Origin: Arthrobacter sp. NtRootA1 | Lineage (GTDB): Bacteria; Actinomycetota; Actinomycetes; Actinomycetales; Micrococcaceae | NCBI RefSeq assembly: GCF_019976975.1 | Contig: NZ_AP024630.1 | Span: forward strand, 1,302,001 to 1,366,000 | DNA: 64,000 bases | Reading direction: 5' to 3' | Shown here: positions 63,193-64,000 of the stretch, piece after piece | How positions within the stretch are numbered: the stretch's first letter is position 1 | Layout of the letters: each line of letters starts with the position of its first letter | Translations under genes and position numbers: made by a program | Notes under the pieces: generated by a model | What the model saw: the letters and a program-made list of their open reading frames with translations, nothing else | Databases searched by the model: none | Told to the model about the DNA's origin: nothing

Positions 63193-64000
63193 GTGGAAGA
63201 ACAACACAGCACCCCGGACGAAGCCCCCTCTGATGATGGATCGGCGGTTGATGAACCGGACGCGGCCCAGGAACTGGACGCGGGTACCAACACGAGCGCA
63301 ACCACAGCAATCGGCAGGATTGTGCTTGCTGCCACTCCCATCGGCAACGTGGGCGATGCGTCCTCCCGCTTGATCGAACTCCTGGCGACCTCGGACATCG
63401 TTGCAGCGGAGGACACGCGCCGCCTGCATCGGCTGGTCCAGGCCTTGGGCGTGGAGGTGTCCGGGCGCGTCATCAGCTATCACGAACACAACGAGGTAGC
63501 CAAGACAGGTGAACTGCTGGAGCATGTGCGGGCCGGCAAAACCATCCTGATGGTCAGCGACGCCGGAATGCCGGCAGTTTCGGACCCTGGCTTCCGTCTC
63601 GTGGAGGGAGCTGTCGCCGCTGGCCTGACTGTGACTGCCGTACCGGGACCTTCCGCTGTGCTGACGGCTCTGGCGCTTTCCGGGCTCCCGACAGACCGAT
63701 TTTGCTTCGAGGGCTTCCTGCCACGGAAGTCGGGCGAGCGGAATTCCCGCTTGGCGGACTTGGTTGACGAGCGCCGCACCATGGTGTTCTTCGAGGCTCC
63801 GCATCGGCTTGAAGTGATGCTTCGGGCGCTGCACGAGCGTTTTGGCCCGGAACGCCGGGTGGCTGTTTGCCGTGAACTGACCAAGACCTACGAAGAGGTC
63901 ATCCGCGGAACTCTGCGCGAGCTCCTGGAGTGGGCAGAAAACAATGAAGTCCGCGGTGAAATTGCCGTGGTTGTGGGTGGCGCTCCCGAGCAGGCTCCCG
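63193..64000 (+). CDS. rsmI: 16S rRNA (cytidine1402-2'-O)-methyltransferase, 3' end outside window
   Basis: Methylates C1402 of 16S rRNA in the decoding centre, using SAM. About 269 codons are visible, open to the window edge. Motifs: VLAATPIGNVGDASSRLIEL, VAAEDTRRLHRL, LMVSDAGMPAVSDPG, AVPGPSAVLTALALSGLP and CFEGFLPRKSGER. The first 40 residues form an acidic extension absent from E. coli RsmI. The GTG at 63193 has no ribosome site but a -10 element 6 nt before it, fitting a leaderless start; a shorter start (GTG in IVLAATP) cannot be excluded. Confidence 0.93.
   Translation, partial: MEEQHSTPDEAPSDDGSAVDEPDAAQELDAGTNTSATTAIGRIVLAATPIGNVGDASSRLIELLATSDIVAAEDTRRLHRLVQALGVEVSGRVISYHEHNEVAKTGELLEHVRAGKTILMVSDAGMPAVSDPGFRLVEGAVAAGLTVTAVPGPSAVLTALALSGLPTDRFCFEGFLPRKSGERNSRLADLVDERRTMVFFEAPHRLEVMLRALHERFGPERRVAVCRELTKTYEEVIRGTLRELLEWAENNEVRGEIAVVVGGAPEQAP

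Noticed and set aside
1..64000. CRISPR arrays, rRNA, tRNA, toxin-antitoxin or restriction systems
   Set aside because: No regularly spaced repeats, no RNA gene signatures, and no proteins of these kinds were found on either strand.

Overview
The window is chromosomal DNA of a high-GC actinobacterium. It most resembles the Micrococcaceae (Arthrobacter/Paenarthrobacter). The reasons are a mycothiol amidase (mca), a WhiB regulator, actinobacterial marker families (DUF4307, DUF4245, DUF3499, DUF5719, TIGR03089), a protein O-mannosyltransferase, a FemX-like ligase, many GTG starts, and repeated leaderless promoters of the form TAnnnT, 6-7 nt, start codon. This assignment comes from gene content, not from a search. 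I saw no rRNA, tRNA, CRISPR array, transposase or integrase.

Layout. 1-8.9 kb: the end of a thiolase gene, the galactose pair galT-galK with a divergent aldose 1-epimerase, an AI-2E-type permease, ilvA, a rhomboid protease, greA and a DUF4307 protein. 9-10.3 kb: mca and a small membrane protein. 10.35-24.4 kb: an accessory block interrupting otherwise housekeeping gene order. It starts with the eroded C-terminal end of a GH29 alpha-L-fucosidase. Next comes an operon of a degenerate HyuA-like protein, a DUF917 protein and a PucR-type regulator. After that lies a divergent catabolic cluster: a quinone-oxidoreductase-like enzyme, a hydantoin-racemase-family protein and an MFS carrier on one strand, and HyuA, HyuB, a GAF protein and a metal-dependent amidohydrolase on the other. 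24.4-38 kb: a YyaL-type thioredoxin-domain protein, a hemolysin III-type protein, a cis-prenyltransferase, PIN-PhoH, GNAT, an A24 prepilin peptidase, a META-like lipoprotein, Nudix, fumC, carbonic anhydrase, a DUF4245 protein and glpX. 37.7-45 kb: envelope and purine genes (FemX, manA, LCP, purE-purK, GtrA, TIGR03089). 45-56 kb: whiB, a giant membrane glycosyltransferase, DUF5719, a metallopeptidase-family protein, DUF3499, Trm112, ahcY, an L,D-transpeptidase and a pentapeptide protein. 56-64 kb: an RDD/SpoIIM divergent pair, a TIGR01906 membrane protein, an acyl-CoA synthetase, a protein mannosyltransferase and the 5' part of rsmI.

How the genes fit together. The accessory block looks like a complete uptake-racemisation-hydrolysis route for a cyclic amide or hydantoin-like compound: MFS import, racemase, the ATP-dependent HyuAB ring opener, then the amidohydrolase. 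Seven copies of TGCAC/GTGCA crowd its divergent control region. The neighbouring HyuA-like/DUF917/PucR operon could supply a regulator and a second pair of ring-acting or sensing proteins. Both nucleotide-binding motifs of that HyuA-like protein are altered, which makes it the most unusual gene here. Outside the block, the cell-envelope genes (LCP, FemX, manA, GtrA, the giant GT, L,D-transpeptidase, PMT) suggest wall glycopolymer and glycoprotein assembly, while gal, glpX, fumC, ilvA and ahcY are central metabolism.
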